From CAJMNU01 sp905214855 (lineage in GTDB: Bacteria; Bacillota; Clostridia; Lachnospirales; Lachnospiraceae): a stretch of 64,000 nt of DNA. The translations under genes were made by a program, and so were the position numbers. Positions 52,572 to 62,054 of this stretch are shown here, piece after piece. Below the pieces are notes generated by a model. That model was given only the letters and a program-made list of their open reading frames with translations, had not been told where the DNA came from and made no database searches. Every line of letters starts with the position of its first letter. Within the stretch, counting starts at the first letter, position 1. The stretch covers positions 1 through 64,000 of the forward strand of contig CALADM010000007.1 of the NCBI GenBank assembly GCA_937890595.1. The letters are read 5' to 3'.

Positions 52572-54842
52572 ATGGCTACAACAAAACAGAAGATCCAGAG
52601 CAAGAAAAATCCAGAAGGACCACTTCTCAAATGGTCAGAAGATTCGGGTGTTAGGTTATTAGAAAAAGACGGACTCTATTTTAAAGATCTTGCAAAAGAT
52701 GGAGTATTACATCCATATGAAGATTGGCGTTTGTCCGCACAGGAGAGAGCAAAAGATCTTGCATCAAGGATGTCAGTGGAGCAGATCGCAGGGTTGATGC
52801 TTTATAGTAAACATCAGTTTCTTCCGGGAACAACAGATGGGTATTTTGGAAGAAATACATATCATGGAAAACTATGGGCAGAATCCAATGAACCTGCTTC
52901 TGCTTTGACAGATCAGCAAAAGAATTTTATGAAAGAGGACTTTTTAAGACATGTACTGGTTGTGAGTGTGGAATCTGTAAAAGCATCTGCAGAGTGGAAT
53001 AATAATCTTCAGGCATTTGCAGAAGGATTAGATTGGGGAATCCCAGTATCGATCAGTTCAGACCCAAGGCATGGAACTACTGTGTCGTTTGAATTTGATG
53101 CAGGTGCAGGCGGAGATATTTCTCACTGGCCAGAACCTCTTGGCATGACAGCAACATTTGATCCAGAGCTGATACACCGCTTTGGTGAGATTGCTTCAAA
53201 AGAATATCGTGCACTGGGGATCACAACAGCGCTGTCACCACAGATCGATCTCACCACAGAGCCAAGATGGAGCCGTTATAACGGTAGCTTTGGAGAACAT
53301 TCCGGACTGAGTGCGGCTTTAGCAGAGGCATATTGTGATGGTTTCCAGACCTCTGAAGGGGAAAAAGAGATAGAAGATGGATGGGGATATGAGAGCGTCA
53401 ATGCAATGGTAAAACACTGGCCAGGAGGAGGAGCGGTAGAAGGCGGTCGTGATGCACATTTTGCTTGTGGTAAATACTCTGTATATCCGGGAGGAAACTT
53501 TGAGGAACATCTGATCCCATTTACGGAAGGTGCTTTCAAATTAAGAGGAAAGACCAAGAAAGCAAGTGCTGTGATGCCATATTATACTGTTATTTATGGA
53601 CAGCCTGGAGGAGAGAATGTAGGATGCAGCTACAGTAAATATCTGATTACAGAGCTGTTGAGAACGAAATATGGATATGACGAGGTGGTATGTACAGACT
53701 GGGCGATCACAGCCAATGAGGAAGAACTGGATAGCATGTACAGCGGAAAATGCTGGGGTGTTGAGACTTTAAGTGAACCAGAACGCTGTTATAAAGTATT
53801 GATGGCAGGAGTAGATCAGTTTGGAGGTCTGAACGAGAAAACAAACATTCTGGCAGCTTATGAACTTGGTGTCAAGGAACATGGAGAAGAATTTATGATC
53901 CAGCGGTTCAGAGATTCTGCGAGAAGACTGTTGAAGAACATTTTTAGAACAGGTCTTTTTGAAAATCCATATCTGGATCCAGAAGAATCTGATAAAGTGG
54001 TGGGATGTCCAGAGTATATGCAGGAAGGATTTGAGGCACAGGTTAAATCTATTGTGATGCTGAAGAATAAAGGTCAAGTACTTCCTTTAAAAGAAAAGGC
54101 AAAGGTATATGTGCCAAAATGGTATCTTGCAAAGAGCGTGGACTGGATGGGAATGGAACAGGAAGAACATTGGGAAGATCCGGTGAATTTGAAATTGTTG
54201 GAAAAATATGTGGATGTGGTAGAAACACCAGAAGAAGCAGATGCGGCTTTATGTTTTATGAGACAGCCAAATGGTGCAGCATTTACTCTGTTGGGAGGAT
54301 ATGATAAAAAGGACAGGAAAAATGGAGGAAATGGATATGTTCCAGTCAGTCTGCAATACCGCCCATATACTGCTTTAAAGGCAAGAGAGCATAGTATTGC
54401 CGGAGGAGATCCTCAGGAAGATTTCTTGGATAGAGGATATCGGGGAAAGAGTGTTACAGTAAATAATGAGAAAGATCTGGATACTCTTTTGAAGACAAAG
54501 CAGCAAATGGGAGATAAGCCTGTAATAGCCTGTGTTAGTATGACAGGTCCTATGGTAATGGCAGAGTTTGAGGAATCCGCAGATGCGATTTTAACTGCAT
54601 TTGGAAATCTCCCTCAGGCACTTTTAGAGATCATAACAGGAAAGAAAGAGCCATCTGGTCTGCTCCCTGTGCAGATTCCCCAAAATATGGATACAGTAGA
54701 AGAACAGTATGAAGATGTGCCGTTTGACATGGAATGCCATGTAGATAGTGAAGGACACAGATATGATTTTGGATATGGAATGAATTGGAATGGAATCATT
54801 GATGATGAACGAGTAAAGAAATATGCACATCATGTAAAATAA
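52572..54842 (+). CDS. glycoside hydrolase family 3 protein
   Basis: The 756-residue protein has the GH3 N-terminal barrel (RMSVEQIAGLMLYSKHQF, VSISSDPRHG, GYKHWPGG-like VKHWPGGGAVEGGRD), the nucleophile Asp376 in VVCTDWAIT, and the C-terminal alpha/beta domain (about 500-700). It resembles beta-glucosidases/xylosidases. No signal peptide, so it is cytoplasmic. AAGGAGG precedes the ATG. It follows the CapA-like gene by 30 bases; a functional link is unclear. Confidence 0.9.
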   Translation: MATTKQKIQSKKNPEGPLLKWSEDSGVRLLEKDGLYFKDLAKDGVLHPYEDWRLSAQERAKDLASRMSVEQIAGLMLYSKHQFLPGTTDGYFGRNTYHGKLWAESNEPASALTDQQKNFMKEDFLRHVLVVSVESVKASAEWNNNLQAFAEGLDWGIPVSISSDPRHGTTVSFEFDAGAGGDISHWPEPLGMTATFDPELIHRFGEIASKEYRALGITTALSPQIDLTTEPRWSRYNGSFGEHSGLSAALAEAYCDGFQTSEGEKEIEDGWGYESVNAMVKHWPGGGAVEGGRDAHFACGKYSVYPGGNFEEHLIPFTEGAFKLRGKTKKASAVMPYYTVIYGQPGGENVGCSYSKYLITELLRTKYGYDEVVCTDWAITANEEELDSMYSGKCWGVETLSEPERCYKVLMAGVDQFGGLNEKTNILAAYELGVKEHGEEFMIQRFRDSARRLLKNIFRTGLFENPYLDPEESDKVVGCPEYMQEGFEAQVKSIVMLKNKGQVLPLKEKAKVYVPKWYLAKSVDWMGMEQEEHWEDPVNLKLLEKYVDVVETPEEADAALCFMRQPNGAAFTLLGGYDKKDRKNGGNGYVPVSLQYRPYTALKAREHSIAGGDPQEDFLDRGYRGKSVTVNNEKDLDTLLKTKQQMGDKPVIACVSMTGPMVMAEFEESADAILTAFGNLPQALLEIITGKKEPSGLLPVQIPQNMDTVEEQYEDVPFDMECHVDSEGHRYDFGYGMNWNGIIDDERVKKYAHHVK

Positions 54843-54935
54843 AAAGTGATCAAGAAATTTTAGAGTGAAAAGAAAAAAGAGTTGATAAACAAAGCAAAGT
54901 AAGTCATACTGTAGTTATACAACGAAGGAAAATTA

Positions 54936-55886
54936 ATGGGAAATAAGGATGCAAAGAGGAGAGAGGACAGTCATGTGGCGTCTAGGAATAGAATTATAAT
55001 TGTATTTTTTCTTCTGTTATTTTTTGTGACAATTTATTGCTCTGTTTGGAATGCCGAAGAGATTCAGGACATTGCTGAGACAAGCAGAGAAAGTATTGCT
55101 TTAGAGCTGATAGAACAGACAAAAGGTTCTGTTATGAATGAAATAAATCATAAAATACAGGCAGTAGAAAACTTGACGGATTCTTTGGAGCGTTTGACAG
55201 GGAAAGAAGATATTCATGTAAGTATTGAATTTTTGGATAGAAAAAAGAATTTTCTGAATTTTGAAGCAGTGGCATTGATTGAAAAAGATGGAAATGTAGT
55301 TGCTACTTTAATGGATAACCTTCAAATAAATTCTCAAGAATTATTTGACAGAAAAGTAATACAAAAAGCATTTCAGGGAAATGTATCTATGAATAGCCTT
55401 CCAAGTGGAGAATTCTGTTATGCAGCGCCTATTTATCGAGATGGTCAGGTTAAATATGTTGTCAGTGGTGTCAGTGGAAAAAATTCCATTCAAAAGATGA
55501 TCACAGTAGAGGGAGGAGAAGGTTGTAAGAGAGTAAAAGCGTGCATCAATAAAATGCATATGCTGGGTTTTCGATGTTCTATGGATGATTTTGGGATAGG
55601 ATATTCCTCTTTGTTACTTTTGAGAGAGTTTGATGTAGATGTTTTGAAACTAGATCGGACTTTTTTTGGAGATTTGTCAAATAAAAAGGCACGGGATATC
55701 ATTTCTACTCTTATGGAGCTAGCACAGAAATTGAATATTGAAGTGGTGGCAGAAGGGATTGAAGTGCAGAGTCAGATTGATTATCTGCGATCTGTAAGGT
55801 GTAATCAGGTACAGGGATATTTCTTTTCTAAACCATTGCCGATTGATGCCTTTGAGAAGTGGGAAGAGGATATAGAGATGGTTTAG
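54936..55886 (+). CDS. membrane sensor joined to a truncated EAL domain
   Basis: The 316-residue protein has one membrane segment (about 20-40), an extracytoplasmic sensor-like region with coiled-coil character (about 45-185), and then directly the second half of an EAL phosphodiesterase domain: MLGFRCSMDDFGIGYSSLLL, DVDVLKLDRTFF, NIEVVAEGIE and QGYFFSKPLP. The EAL motif itself, the first catalytic residues, any GGDEF domain and the second membrane helix expected before it are missing. The junction is at about residues 183-195. This looks like an in-frame deletion product; it should not hydrolyse cyclic-di-GMP. Confidence 0.8.
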   Translation: MGNKDAKRREDSHVASRNRIIIVFFLLLFFVTIYCSVWNAEEIQDIAETSRESIALELIEQTKGSVMNEINHKIQAVENLTDSLERLTGKEDIHVSIEFLDRKKNFLNFEAVALIEKDGNVVATLMDNLQINSQELFDRKVIQKAFQGNVSMNSLPSGEFCYAAPIYRDGQVKYVVSGVSGKNSIQKMITVEGGEGCKRVKACINKMHMLGFRCSMDDFGIGYSSLLLLREFDVDVLKLDRTFFGDLSNKKARDIISTLMELAQKLNIEVVAEGIEVQSQIDYLRSVRCNQVQGYFFSKPLPIDAFEKWEEDIEMV

Positions 55887-55955
55887 TATGATGTTTAGAA
55901 AAAATATTTGGAGAAGAACATTTAGAAAATATGTAAAATAGGGAGTGTTTTATTA

Positions 55956-55998
55956 AAAATCCCCTGTCAGGACTTTTGTGATCCTGACAGGGGATTTT
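55956..55998. terminator. bidirectional terminator between the EAL remnant and pckA
   Basis: A perfect 17-bp inverted repeat (AAAATCCCCTGTCAGGA and its complement) around a 9-base loop, A-rich on one side and T-rich on the other. It serves the convergent genes on both strands. Confidence 0.92.
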
Positions 55999-56058
55999 AT
56001 TTATGTTTTATTTCTATAATACTTGATAGCAGCCCAAATATGCTTGCTCTTGATTTAA

Positions 56059-57663
56059 TTATAACTGAGGACCAGCGGAAACAAGAGTCTTGCCAACTTC
56101 GTTGCCTTCATATTTCTTGAAGTTCTTAACGAATCTCTGAGCCAGATCTTTTGCTTTCTCTTCCCACTCAGCAGCATCTGCATAAGTATCACGAGGATCC
56201 AGAATAGCAGGATCTACACCCGGAAGCTCTGTAGGAACTTCAAAGTTGAAGTATGGGATCTGTTTTGTCGGTGCATTCAGAATATCACCATTCAGGATTG
56301 CATCGATGATACCACGGGTATCTTTGATTGTGATACGTTTTCCTGTACCATTCCAACCTGTATTTACTAAGTATGCTTTAGCACCATTCTGCTCCATCTT
56401 CTTAACCAGCTCTTCGCCGTATTTTGTTGGGTGCAGTTCCAAGAATGCCTGTCCGAAGCAAGCGGAGAATGTTGGTGTAGGTTCTGTGATACCACGCTCT
56501 GTACCAGCCAGTTTTGCTGTGAAACCAGACAGGAAGTAGTACTGAGTCTGCTCTGGAGTCAGGATAGATACTGGAGGAAGTACGCCAAATGCATCAGCAG
56601 ACAAGAAGATTACATTCTTTGCAGCTGGAGCAGCAGAAACCGGACGTACAATGTTGTTGATGTGATCGATTGGATAAGATACACGAGTATTCTCTGTTAC
56701 ACTCTTATCATCAAAGTCAATCTTGCCATTCTCATCCAGAGTTACGTTCTCAAGAAGAGCATTGCGCTTGATTGCATTGTAGATATCTGGCTCAGATTCT
56801 TTATCCAGGTTGATAACTTTAGCGTAGCATCCACCCTCAAAGTTGAATACGCCATTGTCATCCCAACCATGTTCGTCATCACCGATCAGAAGACGTTTCG
56901 GGTCAGTAGAAAGGGTTGTCTTACCTGTACCAGACAGACCAAAGAAGATTGCTGTATTTTCACCGTTCAGATCTGTATTAGCGGAGCAGTGCATAGCAGC
57001 AATACCCTTTAATGGCAGATAGTAGTTCATCATGGAGAACATACCTTTCTTCATCTCACCGCCGTACCATGTGTTGATGATAACCTGCTCACGGCTTGTG
57101 ATATTGAAGACAACAGCTGTCTCAGAGTTCAGACCCAGTTCTTTGTAATTCTCAACTTTTGCTTTGGAAGCGTTGTATACTACAAAATCTGGTTCAAAGT
57201 TTTCCAGTTCTTCTTCTGTAGGCTGAATGAACATATTCTTTACAAAATGTGCCTGCCAAGCAACTTCCATGATGAAACGGATTGCCATACGTGTATCTTT
57301 GTTAGCACCGCAGAATGCGTCAACTACAAACAGTTTCTTGTTGGACAGCTCGTTTAAAGCGATCTCTTTTACTGCATTCCAAGTTTCTACAGAAGCTGGA
57401 TGGTTATCATTCTTATATTCATCAGAAGTCCACCATACAGTATCTTTGGAATTTTCATCCATAACGATAAACTTATCTTTAGGAGAACGGCCTGTGTAGA
57501 TACCAGTCATAACGTTAACTGCGCCCAGTTCACTTTCCTGTCCTTTTTCAAAGCCCTCAAGATCAGATCTTGTCTCTTCCTCAAACAGCATCTCATAGGA
57601 AGGGTTGTGTACGATCTCTGTGGTTCCATTAATGCCATACTTGCTCAAATTGATTTCTGCCAT
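56059..57663 (-). CDS. pckA: phosphoenolpyruvate carboxykinase (ATP)
   Basis: PckA interconverts oxaloacetate and PEP with ATP/ADP; in gut anaerobes it can run toward CO2 fixation and succinate or gluconeogenesis. The 534-residue protein has TGRSPKDKFIV, NTWYGGEMKKGMFSMMNYY, the kinase P-loop GLSGTGKTTLS (242-252), the metal site LIGDDEHGWDD and RVSYPIDHI. Length fits the ATP-dependent family. GAGG precedes the ATG. It is a single gene with its own promoter and a leader of about 125 bases. Confidence 0.97.
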   Translation of the reverse strand: MAEINLSKYGINGTTEIVHNPSYEMLFEEETRSDLEGFEKGQESELGAVNVMTGIYTGRSPKDKFIVMDENSKDTVWWTSDEYKNDNHPASVETWNAVKEIALNELSNKKLFVVDAFCGANKDTRMAIRFIMEVAWQAHFVKNMFIQPTEEELENFEPDFVVYNASKAKVENYKELGLNSETAVVFNITSREQVIINTWYGGEMKKGMFSMMNYYLPLKGIAAMHCSANTDLNGENTAIFFGLSGTGKTTLSTDPKRLLIGDDEHGWDDNGVFNFEGGCYAKVINLDKESEPDIYNAIKRNALLENVTLDENGKIDFDDKSVTENTRVSYPIDHINNIVRPVSAAPAAKNVIFLSADAFGVLPPVSILTPEQTQYYFLSGFTAKLAGTERGITEPTPTFSACFGQAFLELHPTKYGEELVKKMEQNGAKAYLVNTGWNGTGKRITIKDTRGIIDAILNGDILNAPTKQIPYFNFEVPTELPGVDPAILDPRDTYADAAEWEEKAKDLAQRFVKNFKKYEGNEVGKTLVSAGPQL

Positions 57664-57795
57664 CTTACATTAACCTCTTTTCTTCTTTCTTCAATAGTAA
57701 TGGTTGTTAAGAAAAAAATATGATAACTGCCTGTAAATAATACAGGACTTACGATATCGTTTGAAAGGATTACATGCTACAACTCCTATTATCAT

Positions 57796-57823
57796 ATTAT
57801 ACATAATAAATCAATAAAAGCAA
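57796..57823 (-). promoter_or_regulatory. putative promoter of pckA
   Basis: On the minus strand TTGCTT and a perfect TATAAT are separated by 16 bases. The start would lie near 57788. On the plus strand, TGCTATAAT at 57978-57986 is an extended -10 for the divergent ferredoxin gene. The rest of the 386-base gap between the two genes is AT-rich without a gene. Confidence 0.5.
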
Positions 57824-58049
57824 TAAAAATTCTTTAAAAATTTACTAAAAAAATAGAAGAAAGATACAAAGTATGAAGGAAATAGAAGAAACATAAGAAA
57901 TATAAAATATAGAGGAGTAGTCTGTTTTACTTAAAAAATTAAAAATTTAGAAATAATAGGTGAATTTGATGATGTTATGCTATAATTGAGATAAATATTC
58001 TGATTAACATTTACAATAGAATTTGCAATAAAAAGACAGGAGGAAAGAA

Positions 58050-58820
58050 ATGAAAGTATATGAAATGTATTTTAGCCCTGTTGGAGGAACAAAAAAGGCA
58101 ATAGATATTCTGACAGATGGGATTATGGATGAAAATGTACAGGTAGAGGAAATTGATCTGACAGACAGTGAAAAAGATTTTAATACTGTGGAATTGGAAA
58201 AAGAGGATATTGTTATGATCGCCGTACCATCTTATGGAGGTCGTGTTCCTCAAACAGCGGCACAGCGTTTTTCTAAAGTTAAGGGAAACCATGCCAGAGC
58301 AGTGTTAGTCTGTGTATATGGAAATCGTGCCTATGAGGATACTTTGGCAGAGCTTTTGGATCTTGCAAAAGAGGCAGGATTCTGTGTGATAGGAGCTGTG
58401 GCTGCATTGGCAGAGCATTCTATTGTACATGAATATGGAGTAGGACGACCTGATACACAGGATAAGGAACAGATTTTACGTTTTTCAGAGGAGATAAAGG
58501 AGAAATTAAAGTCAGGAGATTGTAAAGAACCGCAGATTCCGGGAAATCGTCCGTATAAAGTGTGGGGTGGAAGTAATGTAGTTCCAATGCCATCTAAACA
58601 GTGCAGCAAGTGCGGATTATGTGCAATAAAGTGCCCTGTTCAGGCAATTGACAGGAAAGATCCTCAAAAAGTAGATACAGAAAAATGTATTTCCTGTATG
58701 CGTTGTATTGCTGTCTGTCCACAGAAAGCAAGAGAGATTTCTCCTGTAGTACTGGAAAAACTTAGTTTGGCATTGAAGAAGGTATGTTCTGTGAGAAAGG
58801 AAAATGAATTATATCTGTAA
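58050..58820 (+). CDS. EFR1-type flavodoxin-ferredoxin fusion protein
   Basis: The 256-residue protein has a flavodoxin-like N-terminal domain (SPVGGTKKA at 9-17 as the FMN phosphate loop, VPSYGGRVP) and two 4Fe-4S clusters near the C-terminus (CSKCGLCAIKCP at about 185-196 and CISCMRCIAVCP at about 212-223). EFR1-family proteins are electron carriers of anaerobes. Its partner is not evident. An AGGAGG site precedes the ATG. It stands alone, divergent from pckA. Confidence 0.9.
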   Translation: MKVYEMYFSPVGGTKKAIDILTDGIMDENVQVEEIDLTDSEKDFNTVELEKEDIVMIAVPSYGGRVPQTAAQRFSKVKGNHARAVLVCVYGNRAYEDTLAELLDLAKEAGFCVIGAVAALAEHSIVHEYGVGRPDTQDKEQILRFSEEIKEKLKSGDCKEPQIPGNRPYKVWGGSNVVPMPSKQCSKCGLCAIKCPVQAIDRKDPQKVDTEKCISCMRCIAVCPQKAREISPVVLEKLSLALKKVCSVRKENELYL

Positions 58821-58956
58821 TAAAAAGAAATTTCTCTTACAGAAGTCTTACAGAAAGAAAACTCGATTCTCTTTAATGGGTAAACTGGATTATGGGAGGA
58901 ATTTATTATAAAGTGTTAATGATCTTTTTGATTATCTCAGGAAAGGAGTATTATGC

Positions 58957-60531
58957 ATGAAAGAGGATTCTAAAGAAATAGGATTGCGCCTTTTGGAAAA
59001 GGGCAAAAGAGGGATTTTCCGAATGATTTTCAGCCGTTCGGGCTTGATTCTTGTCTTGCTTGCTATACAAGTTTTGTTCTTGTTTAGTATTTTCCATTGG
59101 TTTGAGGCGTTTTTGCCTCATATTTATGGTGGTGTTGTAATCTTTACTGTGTTTATGGTGTTGTATTTACTCAACAGTTCTATGGATCCAACATCGAAAA
59201 TCACATGGTTGGTAGTTGTTATGCTTTTGCCTGTATTTGGAGCTTTGCTGTTCCTTTATACACAGAAGAACTTTGGTCACCGCACACTAAAAAATCGTTA
59301 TGCTCAATTAAATAAAGAAACGGAAGAATCTCTAAAGCAAGATCCAGAAACAAAGAAAGCATTGCAACAGTCTGATCCAGGAGCAGCAGCTCTGTCACAT
59401 TATGTGCAGCGCAGTGGATGCTATCCGGTTTATGATCATACATCTGTAACTTATTTTCCTCTTGGAGAAGATAAGTTTCAGGAGATGCTGATCCAGTTGG
59501 AAAAGGCAGAGCATTTTATCTTTCTGGAATATTTTATTGTAGATGAAGGTGAAATGTGGGGAAAGATTCTGGAAATTTTGGCACGAAAAGTAAAAGAGGG
59601 AGTCGATGTACGAATGCTCTATGATGGTACTTGTGAACTCTCTACGTTGCCTCATGATTATCCTCAGAGACTTCGAAAACTGGGTATTCAATGTAAAATG
59701 TTTGCTCCTATTAAGCCTTTTGTGTCCACACATTACAATTATCGAGATCATAGAAAGATTTTAGTGATCGATGGAAAGATAGCTTTTAATGGAGGTATCA
59801 ATCTGGCAGATGAGTATATTAATACTTATGAAAAACATGGTCATTGGAAAGACACTGCTGTTATGGTGAAAGGTGAAGCTGCCCGCAGTTTTACTCGAAT
59901 GTTTTTACATATGTGGTTTTTAGATGAAAAAGAAACAGATTTTGATACATTTCTGAATGTACCGATCACGCCAGAGGCAGAAAATGGTTTTGTCATGCCT
60001 TATGGTGACTGCCCTCTGGACAAGGATAAGGTAGGAGAACAGGTCTATATAGATATGTTGAATCGGGCGCAGAATTATATTTATATTATGACACCTTATC
60101 TGATTTTAGATGGTGAGTTAGAAAACGCTTTAAAATATGCTGCAGAGCGTGGTGTTGATGTTCGGATCATGCTTCCAGGTGTTCCGGACAAGTATATTCC
60201 TTTTTCTCTTGCTTTGACACATTATAAGGCTTTATTGGAATCTGGCGTAAAAATTTATGAATATACACCTGGTTTTATTCATGCAAAGGTTTTTGTATGT
60301 GATGATCGAGAGGCTGTTGTTGGAACGATCAATCTGGATTATCGCAGCCTGTATCATCATTTTGAATGTGCGACTTATATGTGGGGAACAGATTGTATTC
60401 CTCAGATTTTAGATGATTTTAAAGTTACTCAGAAAAAATGCCGAGAGATTACTGTTGATATGATCAAGACAGAACCTTTTAAGCGTCGGATGCTTGGCTT
60501 TGTGGCAAAAGCTATCGCACCGTTGCTGTAA
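58957..60531 (+). CDS. cardiolipin synthase (PLD family), copy 1
   Basis: Cardiolipin synthase joins two phosphatidylglycerols. The 524-residue protein has two N-terminal membrane helices (about 28-75) and two phospholipase-D HKD motifs: HRKILVIDG (His265, Lys267, Asp272) and HAKVFVCDD (His442, Lys444, Asp449), each followed by the GGIN or GTIN element. AAAGGAG precedes the ATG by 8 bases. A second, shorter homolog starts 25 bases after it. Confidence 0.93.
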   Translation: MKEDSKEIGLRLLEKGKRGIFRMIFSRSGLILVLLAIQVLFLFSIFHWFEAFLPHIYGGVVIFTVFMVLYLLNSSMDPTSKITWLVVVMLLPVFGALLFLYTQKNFGHRTLKNRYAQLNKETEESLKQDPETKKALQQSDPGAAALSHYVQRSGCYPVYDHTSVTYFPLGEDKFQEMLIQLEKAEHFIFLEYFIVDEGEMWGKILEILARKVKEGVDVRMLYDGTCELSTLPHDYPQRLRKLGIQCKMFAPIKPFVSTHYNYRDHRKILVIDGKIAFNGGINLADEYINTYEKHGHWKDTAVMVKGEAARSFTRMFLHMWFLDEKETDFDTFLNVPITPEAENGFVMPYGDCPLDKDKVGEQVYIDMLNRAQNYIYIMTPYLILDGELENALKYAAERGVDVRIMLPGVPDKYIPFSLALTHYKALLESGVKIYEYTPGFIHAKVFVCDDREAVVGTINLDYRSLYHHFECATYMWGTDCIPQILDDFKVTQKKCREITVDMIKTEPFKRRMLGFVAKAIAPLL

Positions 60532-60556
60532 TTGGTAGACAAAGCAGGGGGTACTA

Positions 60557-61960
60557 ATGTTTAAAATTATCTTATTGGTTATATATATTGCTACTATTTT
60601 AGCGGTCATTTTTGTAGAGAGAAAGAATCCGACAGAAGCTTTACTTTGGGTGTTTGTTATGGTGTGTATTCCGTATGCAGGTGTTTTGCTTTATCTGGTT
60701 TTTGGCAGTACCACTGCGATCAAGTTGACATCTGTTTTTAGAAGGAAAAAACTTAGTAAGCGCCTGCCAGCTGCAAAGATATCACAGGATTTATTGACGG
60801 GACAACAAGTTTCAGAAGAAGATCTTCAGGTTATGCAGTTCAATGAGAATTATAATAACAGTCTTGTTACATGTTATGAGAATTATCAGCTTTTTATCAC
60901 TGGTGAAACACATTATCGTGCATTATTTGAGGATATTAAAGGGGCAAAAGAAAGTATTTATGTGCTGTTTTATACGATCCATCATGATGTGATGGGGGAA
61001 GCATTAGTCAAATCCTTGACTGAGAAGGCAAAAGAAGGTGTCACTGTTTTGGTGATGTGTGATTTTATAGCCAATTTGTCTACTCCTAGTAAAATGTTTA
61101 AACCTTTAGTGGATGCAGGAGGAAAGGTGATTCGTGTTAAACCATATCTGACGCATTATCGCAGTCATAGAAAGATTGTTACTATCGATCATAAAATTGG
61201 ATATATCGGTGGTATGAATATTGGAAAGCAGTATGCAAATCTGGCTGAAAAGAAAAATCCATGGCGTGATACACAAATCCGTCTGACAGGAGCTTGTGTT
61301 GCAACACTGGATGCCTATTTTATGACAGATCTTTTATGTGCGGTACGCCGAAAAGATTGGGAAGATGTGGTGAAATATATGGAATCGATCCAGCTGCCGC
61401 CACAGAGGAGAACACCAAATTTATGTCAGTTTGTTGTTGGTGGCGTGGATAATGATAAAGAAGCTGTTAAGATGAATTATTTGAGCATGATCCGCAGTGC
61501 AAAAAAGAAAATAAGAATCCAGTCACCCTATTTTATACCCGATGCTTCTGTTTTAGATGCCCTTAAAACAGCAGCTGCATCTGGTGTGGAAATTGATCTG
61601 ATGATTCCAGGTATTAAAGCAAGTTTCTTCCTTGACCCTGTGACAACATATTATGCTGGTCAGATTATGGAATTTGGTGCTAAGGTCTATAAATATCATG
61701 GATATATTCATGCAAAAACCATGACGATTGATGATGAGCTGTGTTGTATTGGATCTGTAAATATGGATATGCGTTCTTTGATGGTAGATGATGAGATATG
61801 TGGTATTTTCTATGCAAATGATTTAGTTCAGGACTATATCCATATTTTTGAAAATGATATTTTAAATTGTGATCCTTATATCTATGATCAGTTCTTGAAC
61901 AGAGGGCAGAAAGAGAAGTTTGTAGAATGTATTTTTCTTCCATTTGCTCCTTTAATGTAG
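60557..61960 (+). CDS. cardiolipin synthase (PLD family), copy 2
   Basis: The 467-residue protein has two membrane helices at the start and two HKD motifs, HRKIVTIDH (from His204) and HAKTMTIDD (from His385), with GGMN and GSVNMDMRS following. It is a diverged paralog of the gene just upstream and probably cotranscribed with it. The two may differ in substrate or act together. The 94 bases after it hold no clear promoter or terminator. Confidence 0.92.
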   Translation: MFKIILLVIYIATILAVIFVERKNPTEALLWVFVMVCIPYAGVLLYLVFGSTTAIKLTSVFRRKKLSKRLPAAKISQDLLTGQQVSEEDLQVMQFNENYNNSLVTCYENYQLFITGETHYRALFEDIKGAKESIYVLFYTIHHDVMGEALVKSLTEKAKEGVTVLVMCDFIANLSTPSKMFKPLVDAGGKVIRVKPYLTHYRSHRKIVTIDHKIGYIGGMNIGKQYANLAEKKNPWRDTQIRLTGACVATLDAYFMTDLLCAVRRKDWEDVVKYMESIQLPPQRRTPNLCQFVVGGVDNDKEAVKMNYLSMIRSAKKKIRIQSPYFIPDASVLDALKTAAASGVEIDLMIPGIKASFFLDPVTTYYAGQIMEFGAKVYKYHGYIHAKTMTIDDELCCIGSVNMDMRSLMVDDEICGIFYANDLVQDYIHIFENDILNCDPYIYDQFLNRGQKEKFVECIFLPFAPLM

Positions 61961-62054
61961 TGTGAAAGCGTAATTTTGGAAATCATGCAAGTTTACAAGC
62001 TGGTATGTGTAATACTGTAGAAAAAGAAAGAGAAATGAGATAGAGGAGAAGTGT

